Shown here piece by piece: positions 15,875 to 24,126 of a stretch of 36,506 nucleotides of DNA; within the stretch, counting starts at the first letter, position 1; every line of letters starts with the position of its first letter. A program made the translations under genes and the position numbers. The notes beneath the pieces were generated by a model, which searched no databases, was not told where the DNA came from, and saw only the letters and a list, made by a program, of their open reading frames with translations. The DNA is from an uncultured Bacteroidota bacterium (GTDB taxonomy: Bacteria > Bacteroidota > Bacteroidia > Bacteroidales > F082). The stretch spans positions 1-36,506 of the forward strand of contig CAITDJ010000148.1 in assembly GCA_903891085.1 (NCBI GenBank). Reading direction: 5' to 3'.

Positions 15875-17080
15875 ATGAAAAAATTAAGCATTATCGGTTT
15901 GTTTCTGTGCCTTTTTTGGACAGTTGACATCATTGGACAGGAAGCCGAAAAGAAAGAAGAAAAAAAAGCGTATGAATTCACCCCTGTGAATGAAAACCCG
16001 CATACAGCAATTCCGAATCAATACCGTTCGGGCACCTGTTGGAGTTTTGCAGGTATTGGTTTTGTTGAAGCGGAAATTCTGCGTGAAAGCGGCAAAACCT
16101 ACAATCTTTCCGAGATGTTCATTGTTCGCCATGCCTATTCCGACAAAGCAAAAAAATATATCAGACTGCACGGGAGCCTGAATCTGGGTGGCGGAGGTGT
16201 GCTAAATAATGTGATGTACGTAATCAAAAATTATGGAATGATACCTGATGAGTTTTATCCGGGTTTGGTCATTGGAGAAGAAAAGCATGTGCATGGTGAA
16301 ATGGATGAAGTGCTCAAAGCATACACTGACGCTGTGATGAAGAATGGCAACAGAAAACTCACTCCCGTCTGGAGTAAAGGATTTGACGCGCTTCTCGATA
16401 CCTATCTTGGTGAGGTACCATCCGAATTTACTGTAGATGGGAAAAAATACAATACCAAGACATTTGCAGCGGAGACTGGATTCAATCCGGATGAGTATAT
16501 CGATTTGGGGTCGTATACCGATCAAGAGTTTTACAAACCTTTCGTGCTGGAAATTCCTGATAACTGGAACTGGGGCTTTACCTACAATCTTACATTGGAT
16601 GAAATGATTGAATCGCTTGATTATGCGCTTGACAAAGGTTATGTTGTCGCCTGGGGTGCTGATGTAAGTGAAAAAGGATTCTCATGGAAAAATGGAGTTG
16701 CCATTATTCCGGAAGAAAAACTGACTGACTTAAGCGGTACAGAAAAAGAAAAGTGGGAAGCGCTAACTGCAGCCGAAAAAACCAAATCATTGTACGAGTT
16801 TAAAGAGATCGTGAAAGAAAAAAACATCACCCCTGAATTGCGTCAGCTTGCGTATGATAATTACGAAACCACTGATGACCACAGCATGGTGATTGTTGGA
16901 AGGGCCAACGATCAAAAAGGCAATAAGTACTATAAAGTAAAAAACTCATGGGGAACCGAGGATCATATTTACCAAGGGTATTTTTATGCTTCCGAAGCCT
17001 ATGTAAGGTATAAAACCATCAATATCTTCATGCATAAAGATGCTGTCCCGAAAATGATTCTTAGGAAATTAGGTTTCTGA
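15875..17080 (+). CDS. Exported C1 family cysteine peptidase (bleomycin hydrolase/PepC-like)
   Basis: A 401-residue papain-clan cysteine peptidase, likely an aminopeptidase. MKKLSIIGLFLCLFWTVDIIGQ is a signal peptide, so unlike cytoplasmic PepC it is exported. Catalytic residues are Cys55 in SGTCWSF, His336 in DDHSMVIVG and Asn357 in VKNSWG, with Gln49 for the oxyanion hole. The large insert between Cys and His (about 280 residues) and the C-terminal ending resemble the bleomycin hydrolase subfamily. The start at 15875 is preferred because it begins the signal peptide and follows a -7 box; an ATG 21 bases upstream exists. It lies after the N-glycan enzymes and may degrade the peptide part of glycopeptides, which is inference. 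Confidence 0.9.
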   Translation: MKKLSIIGLFLCLFWTVDIIGQEAEKKEEKKAYEFTPVNENPHTAIPNQYRSGTCWSFAGIGFVEAEILRESGKTYNLSEMFIVRHAYSDKAKKYIRLHGSLNLGGGGVLNNVMYVIKNYGMIPDEFYPGLVIGEEKHVHGEMDEVLKAYTDAVMKNGNRKLTPVWSKGFDALLDTYLGEVPSEFTVDGKKYNTKTFAAETGFNPDEYIDLGSYTDQEFYKPFVLEIPDNWNWGFTYNLTLDEMIESLDYALDKGYVVAWGADVSEKGFSWKNGVAIIPEEKLTDLSGTEKEKWEALTAAEKTKSLYEFKEIVKEKNITPELRQLAYDNYETTDDHSMVIVGRANDQKGNKYYKVKNSWGTEDHIYQGYFYASEAYVRYKTINIFMHKDAVPKMILRKLGF

Positions 17081-17177
17081 TACTACTATTTTATGGCAGT
17101 TTTTTTCAATGGATTTATAATTCCTACCTGCGTTACTTTCCCCGATGCTCATTGTTAAATATGGGTTATCAGGTGAG

Positions 17178-17212
17178 TTTGCAATTCAGTTTCCGAAAAA
17201 AAACTACTTTTG
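17178..17212 (+). promoter_or_regulatory. Promoter of the small membrane protein gene
   Basis: TTTG (17178-17181), 23-base spacer, TACTTTTG (17205-17212): a good fit to the Bacteroidota promoter. The leader to the ATG at 17237 is about 20 bases. Confidence 0.5.
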
Positions 17213-17236
17213 GCTATTAATTAAAAATACAAGACT

Positions 17237-17677
17237 ATGTTTTATACAATACTTCTTAAAAGTCATTCCGGGTTAAGGTGGGTGCTGCTTGCAAGCCTGA
17301 TTCTTGCCATGGTAAAATATTACCGTGCTGCCCGCGGAAACAGGCATGTTCAGCGATTGGTTCCTTATACACTGATCTCAATGATATTAATGCATATTCA
17401 GGTTCTCCTGGGTTTGACAATGTATTATTTAAGTCCCAAAGTTATTTTTGCAGCCGAATCCATGAAAAATAGTGTTCATCGGTTTTTCCTAGTCGAACAC
17501 ATCGGCCTGATGATTATTGCTGCGATTATTATCACCATCGGGTATTCAAAAACCAAGAATCAGGTTAACACACCCTATGGAGCCAAAAAACTCCTGATAT
17601 ATTATTTTGTTGCATTTATTTTGATTTTGTCCGCCATTCCATGGCCTTTCAGAGGATTGGGAACAGCCTGGATTTGA
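17237..17677 (+). CDS. Four-helix membrane protein, cytochrome b-like
   Basis: A 146-residue integral membrane protein with four predicted helices: about 12-28, 42-66, 84-103 and 118-134. It begins with the motif LKSHSGLRW. Histidines lie near helix ends at His10, His53, His81 and His88, an arrangement reminiscent of small b-type cytochromes; similar Bacteroidota proteins are sometimes labelled cytochrome B, but I cannot confirm heme binding. The motif SAIPWPFRGLGTAW closes the protein. It has its own promoter and is followed after 46 bases by another small membrane protein gene. Function unknown. Confidence 0.75.
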   Translation: MFYTILLKSHSGLRWVLLASLILAMVKYYRAARGNRHVQRLVPYTLISMILMHIQVLLGLTMYYLSPKVIFAAESMKNSVHRFFLVEHIGLMIIAAIIITIGYSKTKNQVNTPYGAKKLLIYYFVAFILILSAIPWPFRGLGTAWI

Positions 17678-17706
17678 TTTGTTTCATCATGAATTTATTA
17701 TATTTG
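17678..17706 (+). promoter_or_regulatory. Promoter of the 94-residue membrane protein gene
   Basis: TATATTTG at 17699-17706 matches TAnnTTTG; TTTG copies occur 17 (17678-17681) and 22 (17673-17676) bases before it. The ATG at 17724 follows 17 bases later. Confidence 0.5.
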
Positions 17707-17723
17707 ATTAAAAATATTGCATA

Positions 17724-18008
17724 ATGGAAAAACATCTTAGTTTTCAGAAATCAATACTCATCATCATCGCTGTTGGTGTGTGGGTTATCGTTTTACAATT
17801 GACAGGTATTGTACCGCAGATCAGACCATTTCATATTGCCTCTCAGGATGTTTTGCAGGTGAAAGGGGAGGTTGAGGTTGAAAATGTTGTGTATATTAAG
17901 GGTACGGTAGACGCAAATCTGGAAAGTATTAACGGTTATAGTAAATTTTATAAAGATCCACGCACCGGAGAGTTTTATGTTATTCCGGTCACTGATCCTT
18001 ATCAATAA
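17724..18008 (+). CDS. Small membrane-anchored protein of unknown function
   Basis: A 94-residue protein with one N-terminal transmembrane helix (residues about 10-28, SILIIIAVGVWVIVLQLTG) followed by a mostly beta-strand tail (QVKGEVEVENVVYIKGTVDANL) ending in DPYQ. It has no lipobox and I do not recognise the family. Its own -7 box lies upstream, so it may be expressed independently of the four-helix protein. Codon use resembles its neighbours. The ORF is intact and well placed, so it is probably a real gene. Confidence 0.7.
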   Translation: MEKHLSFQKSILIIIAVGVWVIVLQLTGIVPQIRPFHIASQDVLQVKGEVEVENVVYIKGTVDANLESINGYSKFYKDPRTGEFYVIPVTDPYQ

Positions 18009-18097
18009 ACCGGGCGCATATAAGTTGATGCATCTAAAATATTGAAGATATTGGGGCCTGCCTGTTTTAACTTATAAATAAACCAAAAAGCAACTTT

Positions 18098-19390
18098 ATG
18101 GTAAAGGTGTTACGCTTTGTGTTTTTCTTCAGTGTTTTTGGAATAATGCATACCATTCATTCTCATAATCTTGAATCGAAACTTGACAAGCTGGGATTTA
18201 TTCATATTACTCCAATTGCCATTGAAAACAACCGGTATGCTGAAGCGTATGAGCTTTTTATTAATCAGCCACTTAATCACAACGATTCACTCAGTCAACA
18301 ATTCAGTCAACGGGTGTTTGTCCGGCATCGGGGATTCGACAGGCCCACAGTGATCGTAACTGAGGGTTATGCTGCCGGTTATGCTTTGTATCCAAAATAT
18401 GATGATGAAATAGCAGGTTATCTCGATGCCAATCTGGTAGTGGTTGAGCATCGTTTTTTTGGAAAGAGTGTTCCTGAACCAAAAGTTTGGGAGCAATTGA
18501 CCCTCGAAAATGCAACAGCCGATTTGCACCATATAACCCGGTTACTGAAATCAATTTATTCGAAATCATGGATAAGTACTGGTATCAGCAAAGGTGGTCA
18601 AACAGCCATTTATTATCGCTTTTTTTATCCGGATGATGTGCAGGCTTCGTTGCCTTATGTGGCTCCGCTTAACTTCTCGGTGGCTGACAAAAGGGTTTTT
18701 CATTTTCAGGATACAGTGGCAACGCAGGAATGCCGAAACAATGTGAAGGCCTTGCAGCGTGATTTGTTAACCAGAAGAGATATATTTGAGAAAATGTTTG
18801 CCGATTCAACGGCCTCCCGAAAACTTACATTCAGGAAAGTAGGAGGCTTGGAGAAGGCATTTGAATACAACGTACTCGAATTTGGATTTGCTTATTGGCA
18901 ATGGTATCCTGTTGATTGTGTCGATTTGCCTTATGCTGGCGGTGATCCGGACGAAGTTTTCAATGCCTTTGTCTCGGCCGCAGGTTACGACTTCTTTGCC
19001 GATCAGAGCATAGCCGATTTTGAACCATTTTTCTATCAGGCACTCACCCAAATGGGCTTTTACTCGTACAATACAACCGATTTTCACGACCTGCTTCACT
19101 ATGTAAAAAATCCGAACTTTAATCACACTTTACCAAATGGAATGGTCGTAAAGTATGATAAAATGCTGAATAAGAAGGTTAATCGTTGGTTAAGGAAGAA
19201 AGGGAATAATATGTTGTATGTTTATGGAGCTTACGATGCATGGGCGTCAACTGCAGTTCAAACTGGTAAAAGAACCAATGCCCGAAAGTTTGTCCTTGTC
19301 GGTGGATCACACGGAACGCGGCTTCGTAATTTTGATGAAAAACGCCGGAATGAAGCCATCAGTTTGCTTAAAGCGTGGACCAATGAATAA
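18098..19390 (+). CDS. Secreted serine peptidase, S28/S37-like (prolyl or tripeptidyl aminopeptidase type)
   Basis: A 430-residue alpha/beta-hydrolase peptidase. The N-terminus is a signal peptide (VLRFVFFFSVFGIMHTIHSH). The motif QPLNHNDSLSQQFSQRVFVRHRGFDRP matches the start of S28/S37 family catalytic domains. The nucleophile is Ser164 in TGISKGG, with Asp380 in YGAYDAW and His405 in GGSHGTR completing the triad. VVVEHRFFGKSVPEP is another family hallmark. Members release dipeptides or tripeptides, often after proline, from the N-terminus. I cannot separate S28 from S37 specificity by eye. It is the second exported peptidase in this stretch after the C1 peptidase. Confidence 0.87.
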   Translation: MVKVLRFVFFFSVFGIMHTIHSHNLESKLDKLGFIHITPIAIENNRYAEAYELFINQPLNHNDSLSQQFSQRVFVRHRGFDRPTVIVTEGYAAGYALYPKYDDEIAGYLDANLVVVEHRFFGKSVPEPKVWEQLTLENATADLHHITRLLKSIYSKSWISTGISKGGQTAIYYRFFYPDDVQASLPYVAPLNFSVADKRVFHFQDTVATQECRNNVKALQRDLLTRRDIFEKMFADSTASRKLTFRKVGGLEKAFEYNVLEFGFAYWQWYPVDCVDLPYAGGDPDEVFNAFVSAAGYDFFADQSIADFEPFFYQALTQMGFYSYNTTDFHDLLHYVKNPNFNHTLPNGMVVKYDKMLNKKVNRWLRKKGNNMLYVYGAYDAWASTAVQTGKRTNARKFVLVGGSHGTRLRNFDEKRRNEAISLLKAWTNE

Positions 19391-19431
19391 CATTATCAGC
19401 CTGATTTTGACATACTAAACTATCTACCGGA

Positions 19432-20319
19432 TTGAAAAACAAGTTGTTAATATCAAACCTTCGTTTGCTGGGTGCTGCATTTATATGGGGTTTTGCCTTT
19501 GTGGCCCAACGACAGGGTATGGCCTATGTTGGTCCGCTCACATTTAACGGGATTCGGTTTCTTCTTGGGGCACTTGTAATTATACCTGCTTTTTGGTGGA
19601 TTCGACCGGTCATTTCCTTTGACATTCCAATGAAATGGAACATCTATGCCGCATGCATGGCTGGTTTTGCGCTGTTTGTGGCATCTACCTTTCAGCAATT
19701 GGGAATGATGTACACCACAGCCGGAAACGGAGGATTTATAACGAGTATGTATATTATTTTTGTGCCGGTATTCGGGTTTTTCCGGAAACAACCCTCTTCC
19801 CCAATTATCTGGCTTGGTGCTGTTTTGGCCTTTGCGGGATTGTATTTAGTTTCAGTAGGTGGTAATTATCAGATGCAAACCGGTGATATACTGGTTTTTA
19901 TCAGTGCTGTTTTCTGGGCTATGCACCTGATTGTTTTATCTTACCTTTCTCCCAAATATGACTTCCGGTTACTGGCTTTCGGTCAATTTTTATTCACAGG
20001 AGTATTGAGTCTGGTGCTCGCTTTTATTTTTGAATCACCACAAGTTGATTCGATAAATTCGGCATTATTTCCAATTCTTTATGCCGGCATTGTATCTGCC
20101 GGAATAGGTTTCACGTTGCAGGTATTGGGTCAAAAGCATGCCCGTGCCGATCATTCAGCATTGATTCTGAGTCTTGAAGCCGTTGTTGCAGCTGTCGGAG
20201 GTTGGCTGATTCTTAAAGAACAGATGAATTTGGCAGGATTACTCGGATGTTTGCTTTTGCTTACAGGGGTTATCGTGTCACAACTTACATTTATACCGAA
20301 GGCATTAAAAAACAATTGA
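19432..20319 (+). CDS. EamA/DMT family transporter
   Basis: A 295-residue inner-membrane protein of the drug/metabolite transporter superfamily with ten hydrophobic helices in two EamA repeats (about 5-135 and 148-285). Typical motifs are GAAFIWGFAFVAQRQG, FNGIRFLLGALV and the second-half LSLEAVVAAVGGWLILKEQM. Substrate unknown. The start is TTG at 19432: upstream in frame there is a stop at 19408 with no ATG, and the first downstream ATG falls inside helix one of the first repeat. It shares a bidirectional terminator with the convergent tRNA genes. Confidence 0.9.
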   Translation: MKNKLLISNLRLLGAAFIWGFAFVAQRQGMAYVGPLTFNGIRFLLGALVIIPAFWWIRPVISFDIPMKWNIYAACMAGFALFVASTFQQLGMMYTTAGNGGFITSMYIIFVPVFGFFRKQPSSPIIWLGAVLAFAGLYLVSVGGNYQMQTGDILVFISAVFWAMHLIVLSYLSPKYDFRLLAFGQFLFTGVLSLVLAFIFESPQVDSINSALFPILYAGIVSAGIGFTLQVLGQKHARADHSALILSLEAVVAAVGGWLILKEQMNLAGLLGCLLLLTGVIVSQLTFIPKALKNN

Positions 20320-20337
20320 TCAGGTAATTTATTAACG

Positions 20338-20364
20338 AAAAAAGCAGGATTTCTCCTGCTTTTT
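20338..20364. terminator. Bidirectional terminator, EamA gene and tRNA operon
   Basis: AGCAGGA (20343-20349), TTTC loop, TCCTGCT (20354-20360), flanked by A6 and T4. It serves the + EamA gene and, on -, lies only five bases after the 3' end of tRNA-Leu. Confidence 0.85.
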
Positions 20365-20365
20365 G

Positions 20366-20450
20366 TACCCGAGGCCGGACTCGAACCGGCACGATCGCAA
20401 TGATCAAAGGATTTTAAGTCCTTCGTGTCTACCAATTCCACCACTCGGGC
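20366..20450 (-). tRNA. tRNA-Leu, anticodon UAA
   Basis: An 85-base class II tRNA on the - strand. Acceptor stem GCCCGAG pairs with CTCGGGT, with discriminator A73. The anticodon arm is AAGGA-CTTAAAA-TCCTT, anticodon TAA. There is a long variable arm (GATC...GATC), and the T arm is GCCGG-TTCGAGT-CCGGC. CCA is not encoded. It decodes UUA/UUG and follows tRNA-Gly in one transcript. Confidence 0.96.
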
Positions 20451-20470
20451 ATTCATGGTCTTTTCTCAGA

Positions 20471-20499
20471 AAAAAAAACCCGAACAATCGGGAGTTTTT
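20471..20499. terminator. Hairpin between the two tRNA genes
   Basis: CCCGA-ACAA-TCGGG flanked by a run of A and a run of T. It could terminate some transcripts from either direction or be a processing hairpin between tRNA-Gly and tRNA-Leu. Confidence 0.5.
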
Positions 20500-20502
20500 T
20501 TG

Positions 20503-20575
<73 letters not shown>

Positions 20576-20594
20576 TGAAGTAAATTTCAGGCTG

Positions 20595-20628
20595 CAAATG
20601 TACATAAGATTTTCACATATCTTCCAAA
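20595..20628 (-). promoter_or_regulatory. Promoter of the tRNA-Gly/tRNA-Leu operon
   Basis: On the - strand, TTTG (20628-20625), a 22-base spacer, then TACATTTG (20602-20595). Transcription would begin about ten bases before tRNA-Gly. Confidence 0.6.
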
Positions 20629-20665
20629 TATTTTTTGAAAAAAATGTCATATTTCTGCTGCCAGC

Positions 20666-23272
20666 TTATTGTTTGACCAACATTTTTCTGATTTCGTGCA
20701 ATTTAAGCAGTGCTTCTACCGGTGTAAGCGTATCAATATTCGTGTTTAAAATTTCATCTTTAATCTGTAACAGCAATGGATCGTCGAGTTGAATGAAACT
20801 TAACTGGTAATCATCAATGGTTGGTTTTCCCCCGGCTGCTTTGAATGCTTCATTTGAATGCGTCTTTTCGAGCATGGTAAGCAGTTTGTTTGCACGATCG
20901 ATCACCTTTCGTGGCATGCCTGCCATGGTAGCCACATGAATCCCGAAACTATGCTCACTGCCTCCTTTTTTCAATTTCCTTAAAAAAATCACCTCTTTTC
21001 CACTTTCTTTCACGCTTACATGGTAGTTTCGGATGCGTGTAAATGAAGCCGCCATTTCGTTAAGCTCATGGTAATGGGTGGCAAACATAACTTTCGCACG
21101 AAATGCCGGATGCTCGTGCAGATATTCAGTAATGGCCCATGCAATACTAATTCCGTCGTAAGTACTTGTCCCTCTGCCTATTTCATCCAAAAGAATCAAA
21201 CTTCGTGATGAAATATTATTCAGAATACTGGCCGTTTCGTTCATCTCCACCATAAAAGTTGATTCTCCTGAGGAAATATTGTCGCTGGCACCAACACGTG
21301 TGAATACTTTATCCATAATTCCTATGGAGGCTTTTTCGGCAGGCACGAAACTTCCCATTTGTGCCATAAGTACAATGAGGGCGGTTTGCCTGAGAAGTGC
21401 CGATTTACCCGACATATTTGGCCCGGTAATGATTATCACCTGCTGACGATCCTGATCGAGATACACATCATTCGGAATATATGGTTCGCCGGCGGGCAGT
21501 TGTTGTTCAATCACCGGATGGCGTCCCTCCCTGATGTCGATCGAAAAAGAGTCGTTCATCGTAGGGCGGACATAATTATTTTTTTGGGCAACAACAGCAA
21601 AAGAAACAAGGCAATCCATACGGGCAATGACCGATGCGTTTATTTTAATGGGATTCAAAAAAGCCGAAACAGCAAGAATAAGTTGGGTAAATAATTCTGA
21701 TTCAATGGATTGAATTCTATCTTCAGCGCCAAGTATTTTTTGTTCATATTCTTTCAACTCTTCGGTGATATAGCGTTCAGCACCCGTAAGTGTTTGTTTT
21801 CGTGCCCATTCGGGAGGAACCTTATGCTTGTGAATGTTCGTTACTTCGAGGTAATATCCAAATACATTATTGTAGCCAACCTTCAGACTGCTGATCCCGG
21901 TGCGCTCTGTTTCACGTTTTTGAAGATTGGTCAGATAATCTTTCCCTGATTGAGATAGCGACCGCAGTTCATCGAGTTCGGTCGAGACTCCACGCGCGAT
22001 GATTTTACCTTTCGCCATAACAGCAGGCGCTTCCGGATTCAGTTCATAACTGATTCTGTCGCGGATAGCACTACATTCGTTAAGTTGATCTGCCAGTAAT
22101 TCAATCCCTGAATTTGGAGTTTTAGCACTTATTTGCTTTATTTCATTCACTTGCTGCAATGCCCTTGATACCTGTAGGAGCTCACGTGGGTTTATTTTAC
22201 CGAGTGCTACTTTTGAGATAAGGCGTTCAAGGTCACCCACCAAACGAATTTTTTCCTGTAGCAAATCAATAAGTTCACGCTTGTTCATCAGATTTTCAAC
22301 CGTATCGTGTCGTTCTTCAATCGACATTCTGTTTTTTAACGGCAGCGCAATCCAACGACGAATAAGGCGGCTGCCCATTGGTGAGACCGTTTTGTCTAAT
22401 ACATCAAGCAAGGTTTTGGCCCCCTGATTTGGTGAACTCAGCATTTCCAGGTTACGGATCGTAAATTTATCGAGCCAAACATAATTTCCTTCGTCAATTC
22501 GGGATAATCCGGAGATATGATCTATCTTATCGTGGTGTGTTTCAATCAGATAATGTAAGGCTGCTCCGGCTGCAATCACACCAAGCATCAGGTTTTCTAC
22601 GCCAAAACCCTTGATCGAATTGGTTTTCAATTGCCTGCAAATGATTTCATTAGAGAAATCAGGAGTGAAAACCCAATCATCGAATACATTGATATAGAAT
22701 TTGTCGCCAAATGCCTCTGTAAAAAGTTTTCGTTTGTTTCGTTGAATAATCACCTCACTCGGGTTGAAACTCTGAAGCAGTTTTTCGATATAATCTTTGT
22801 CTCCTTGTGCAACATAAAATTCACCGGTTGAAATATCTAAAAAACTAACCCCTGATATACTTTCGCCCAGATGAACCGCTCCCAGAAAATTATTTTCTTT
22901 CTGATTTAAGACGTTATCATTATACGAAACACCTGGCGTTACTAACTCGGTTACACCTCTTTTGACAATTTTTTTTGTGAGTTTTGGATCTTCCAACTGA
23001 TCACAGATCGCAACTCGGTATCCGGCCCTGACTAATTTGGGAAGATAGGTATCGAGTGAGTGGTGCGGAAATCCGGCGAGTTCTATAAAAGTAGCGGATC
23101 CGTTTGCCCGACGTGTAAGTATGATACCCAATATGTTGGATGCTTTGATAGCATCTTCCCCGAAAGTTTCATAAAAATCACCAACCCGAAACAGCAACAA
23201 GGCATCAGGATATTTACTCTTAATGCTGTTATATTGCTTCATTAAAGGTGTTTCCGCGATATGCTGGGTCAT
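20666..23272 (-). CDS. mutS: DNA mismatch repair protein MutS
   Basis: An 868-residue MutS, the ATPase that recognises mismatches and small loops and recruits MutL. The mismatch-reading motif GDFYETF lies at 31-37. The core and clamp domains follow, then the ATPase with P-loop [13 protein letters not shown], Walker [17 protein letters not shown] and the dimer motif ATHYHELNE. The C-terminus ends [15 protein letters not shown], a full-length MutS1. The ATG at 23272 ([11 protein letters not shown]) is chosen: an extension to 23344 would run through the promoter. Two tRNA genes lie downstream on the same strand, with their own promoter. Confidence 0.97.
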   Translation of the reverse strand: MTQHIAETPLMKQYNSIKSKYPDALLLFRVGDFYETFGEDAIKASNILGIILTRRANGSATFIELAGFPHHSLDTYLPKLVRAGYRVAICDQLEDPKLTKKIVKRGVTELVTPGVSYNDNVLNQKENNFLGAVHLGESISGVSFLDISTGEFYVAQGDKDYIEKLLQSFNPSEVIIQRNKRKLFTEAFGDKFYINVFDDWVFTPDFSNEIICRQLKTNSIKGFGVENLMLGVIAAGAALHYLIETHHDKIDHISGLSRIDEGNYVWLDKFTIRNLEMLSSPNQGAKTLLDVLDKTVSPMGSRLIRRWIALPLKNRMSIEERHDTVENLMNKRELIDLLQEKIRLVGDLERLISKVALGKINPRELLQVSRALQQVNEIKQISAKTPNSGIELLADQLNECSAIRDRISYELNPEAPAVMAKGKIIARGVSTELDELRSLSQSGKDYLTNLQKRETERTGISSLKVGYNNVFGYYLEVTNIHKHKVPPEWARKQTLTGAERYITEELKEYEQKILGAEDRIQSIESELFTQLILAVSAFLNPIKINASVIARMDCLVSFAVVAQKNNYVRPTMNDSFSIDIREGRHPVIEQQLPAGEPYIPNDVYLDQDRQQVIIITGPNMSGKSALLRQTALIVLMAQMGSFVPAEKASIGIMDKVFTRVGASDNISSGESTFMVEMNETASILNNISSRSLILLDEIGRGTSTYDGISIAWAITEYLHEHPAFRAKVMFATHYHELNEMAASFTRIRNYHVSVKESGKEVIFLRKLKKGGSEHSFGIHVATMAGMPRKVIDRANKLLTMLEKTHSNEAFKAAGGKPTIDDYQLSFIQLDDPLLLQIKDEILNTNIDTLTPVEALLKLHEIRKMLVKQ

Positions 23273-23312
23273 TGTTCGGTTTGTATCGTGTGTTTTCAAG
23301 TTTATCCAGCGC

Positions 23313-23344
23313 AAATATACAAGTTGCATCGGTAAGTTAGCCAA
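23313..23344 (-). promoter_or_regulatory. mutS promoter
   Basis: On the - strand, TTG (23344-23342), a 22-base spacer, then TATATTTG (23320-23313), about 40 bases before the mutS ATG. This fixes the MutS start at 23272. Confidence 0.55.
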
Positions 23345-23357
23345 TCAAAAAACCAAC

Positions 23358-23365
23358 TATTTTTG
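23358..23365 (+). promoter_or_regulatory. Candidate -7 box of the SpoU methyltransferase gene
   Basis: TATTTTTG matches TAnnTTTG, 27 bases before the ATG at 23393. It is divergent from and close to the mutS promoter. Confidence 0.4.
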
Positions 23366-23392
23366 CAACTTCAAATTTGAAACATACGATAA

Positions 23393-23914
23393 ATGCGTAA
23401 ACTAAGCATGGATGAGCTTAACCGCTTGAATGTAAACGAATTCAAGAAGATAGATAAAATACCACTTGTGGTAGTGCTTGATAATATACGATCACTAAAT
23501 AACATTGGGTCTGTTTTCCGCACTGCAGATGCCTTTCGCGTTGAATCAGTTTTTTTATGTGGAATAACTGCTTGTCCACCGCACCGCGATATACATAAAA
23601 CAGCCCTAGGAGCAACTGAATCGGTTGATTGGAAGTACTTTGAAACGACAACCGAGGCTATTAATTTGTTAAGAAATGAGCAATATACAATCATCGGAAT
23701 CGAACAGACAGTCGATAGTATCAGTTTGTTGAAATACAAACCTGAAGGAAAAACGGCCATCATTTTGGGTAACGAGGTGGAAGGTGTCGGTATAGAGGCT
23801 CTAGAATTATGCGATTACAGTGTCGAAATTCCGCAGGAAGGGACGAAACACTCCCTTAATATTTCAGTTTGTACCGGAATTGTGATCTGGCATATATATG
23901 CACAATTGATTTAA
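23393..23914 (+). CDS. TrmH/SpoU family RNA 2'-O-ribose methyltransferase
   Basis: A 173-residue SPOUT-class methyltransferase transferring a methyl group from S-adenosylmethionine to a ribose 2'-OH of tRNA or rRNA. All three SpoU motifs are present: motif 1 NIGSVFRTADAF (about 37-48), motif 2 ILGNEVEGVG (about 122-131) and motif 3 IPQEGTKHSLNISVCTGIVIW, which form the trefoil knot. There is no extra N-terminal RNA-binding domain, so it is a minimal enzyme. The exact RNA target is not evident. It is divergent from mutS. Confidence 0.92.
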   Translation: MRKLSMDELNRLNVNEFKKIDKIPLVVVLDNIRSLNNIGSVFRTADAFRVESVFLCGITACPPHRDIHKTALGATESVDWKYFETTTEAINLLRNEQYTIIGIEQTVDSISLLKYKPEGKTAIILGNEVEGVGIEALELCDYSVEIPQEGTKHSLNISVCTGIVIWHIYAQLI

Positions 23915-24003
23915 ATTGTGTAACTTATCGAATATTTTTTCGTAGAACTGAACAATTTGACCAATTTTAAAGTTTATTTGAACGTGTGAATAAAGTAATT
24001 TAA

Positions 24004-24011
24004 TAAATTTG
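24004..24011 (+). promoter_or_regulatory. Second candidate -7 box upstream of the OmpA/TPR gene
   Basis: TAAATTTG, with TTTG at 23977-23980, a 23-base spacer. It would give a leader of about 110 bases. Confidence 0.35.
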
Positions 24012-24032
24012 CACAAAAATCAATATTTTTGT

Positions 24033-24063
24033 TTTGTTTCATTCAAATAATTAACTACTTTCG
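24033..24063 (+). promoter_or_regulatory. Promoter of the OmpA/TPR gene
   Basis: TTTG (24033-24036), a 19-base spacer, TACTTTCG (24056-24063), one mismatch to TAnnTTTG at the best spacing of any in the window. The leader to 24127 is about 57 bases. Confidence 0.55.
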
Positions 24064-24126
24064 CAACAAAGAATAAAAACATAGAACATCCATTAATACA
24101 ATTGAATCTTTAATAAACACAATGTT

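Noticed and set aside
20151..20456. 101-residue - strand ORF beginning MNARVVELVDTKDL
   Set aside because: It reads through the tRNA-Leu gene and the EamA coding region; this is the familiar false ORF produced by translating a tRNA.
23901..23920. CACAATT/AATTGTG hairpin over the SpoU gene stop codon
   Set aside because: Stem is AT-rich, only 7 bp, and the T-run is 15 bases away, so a terminator call is not supported.
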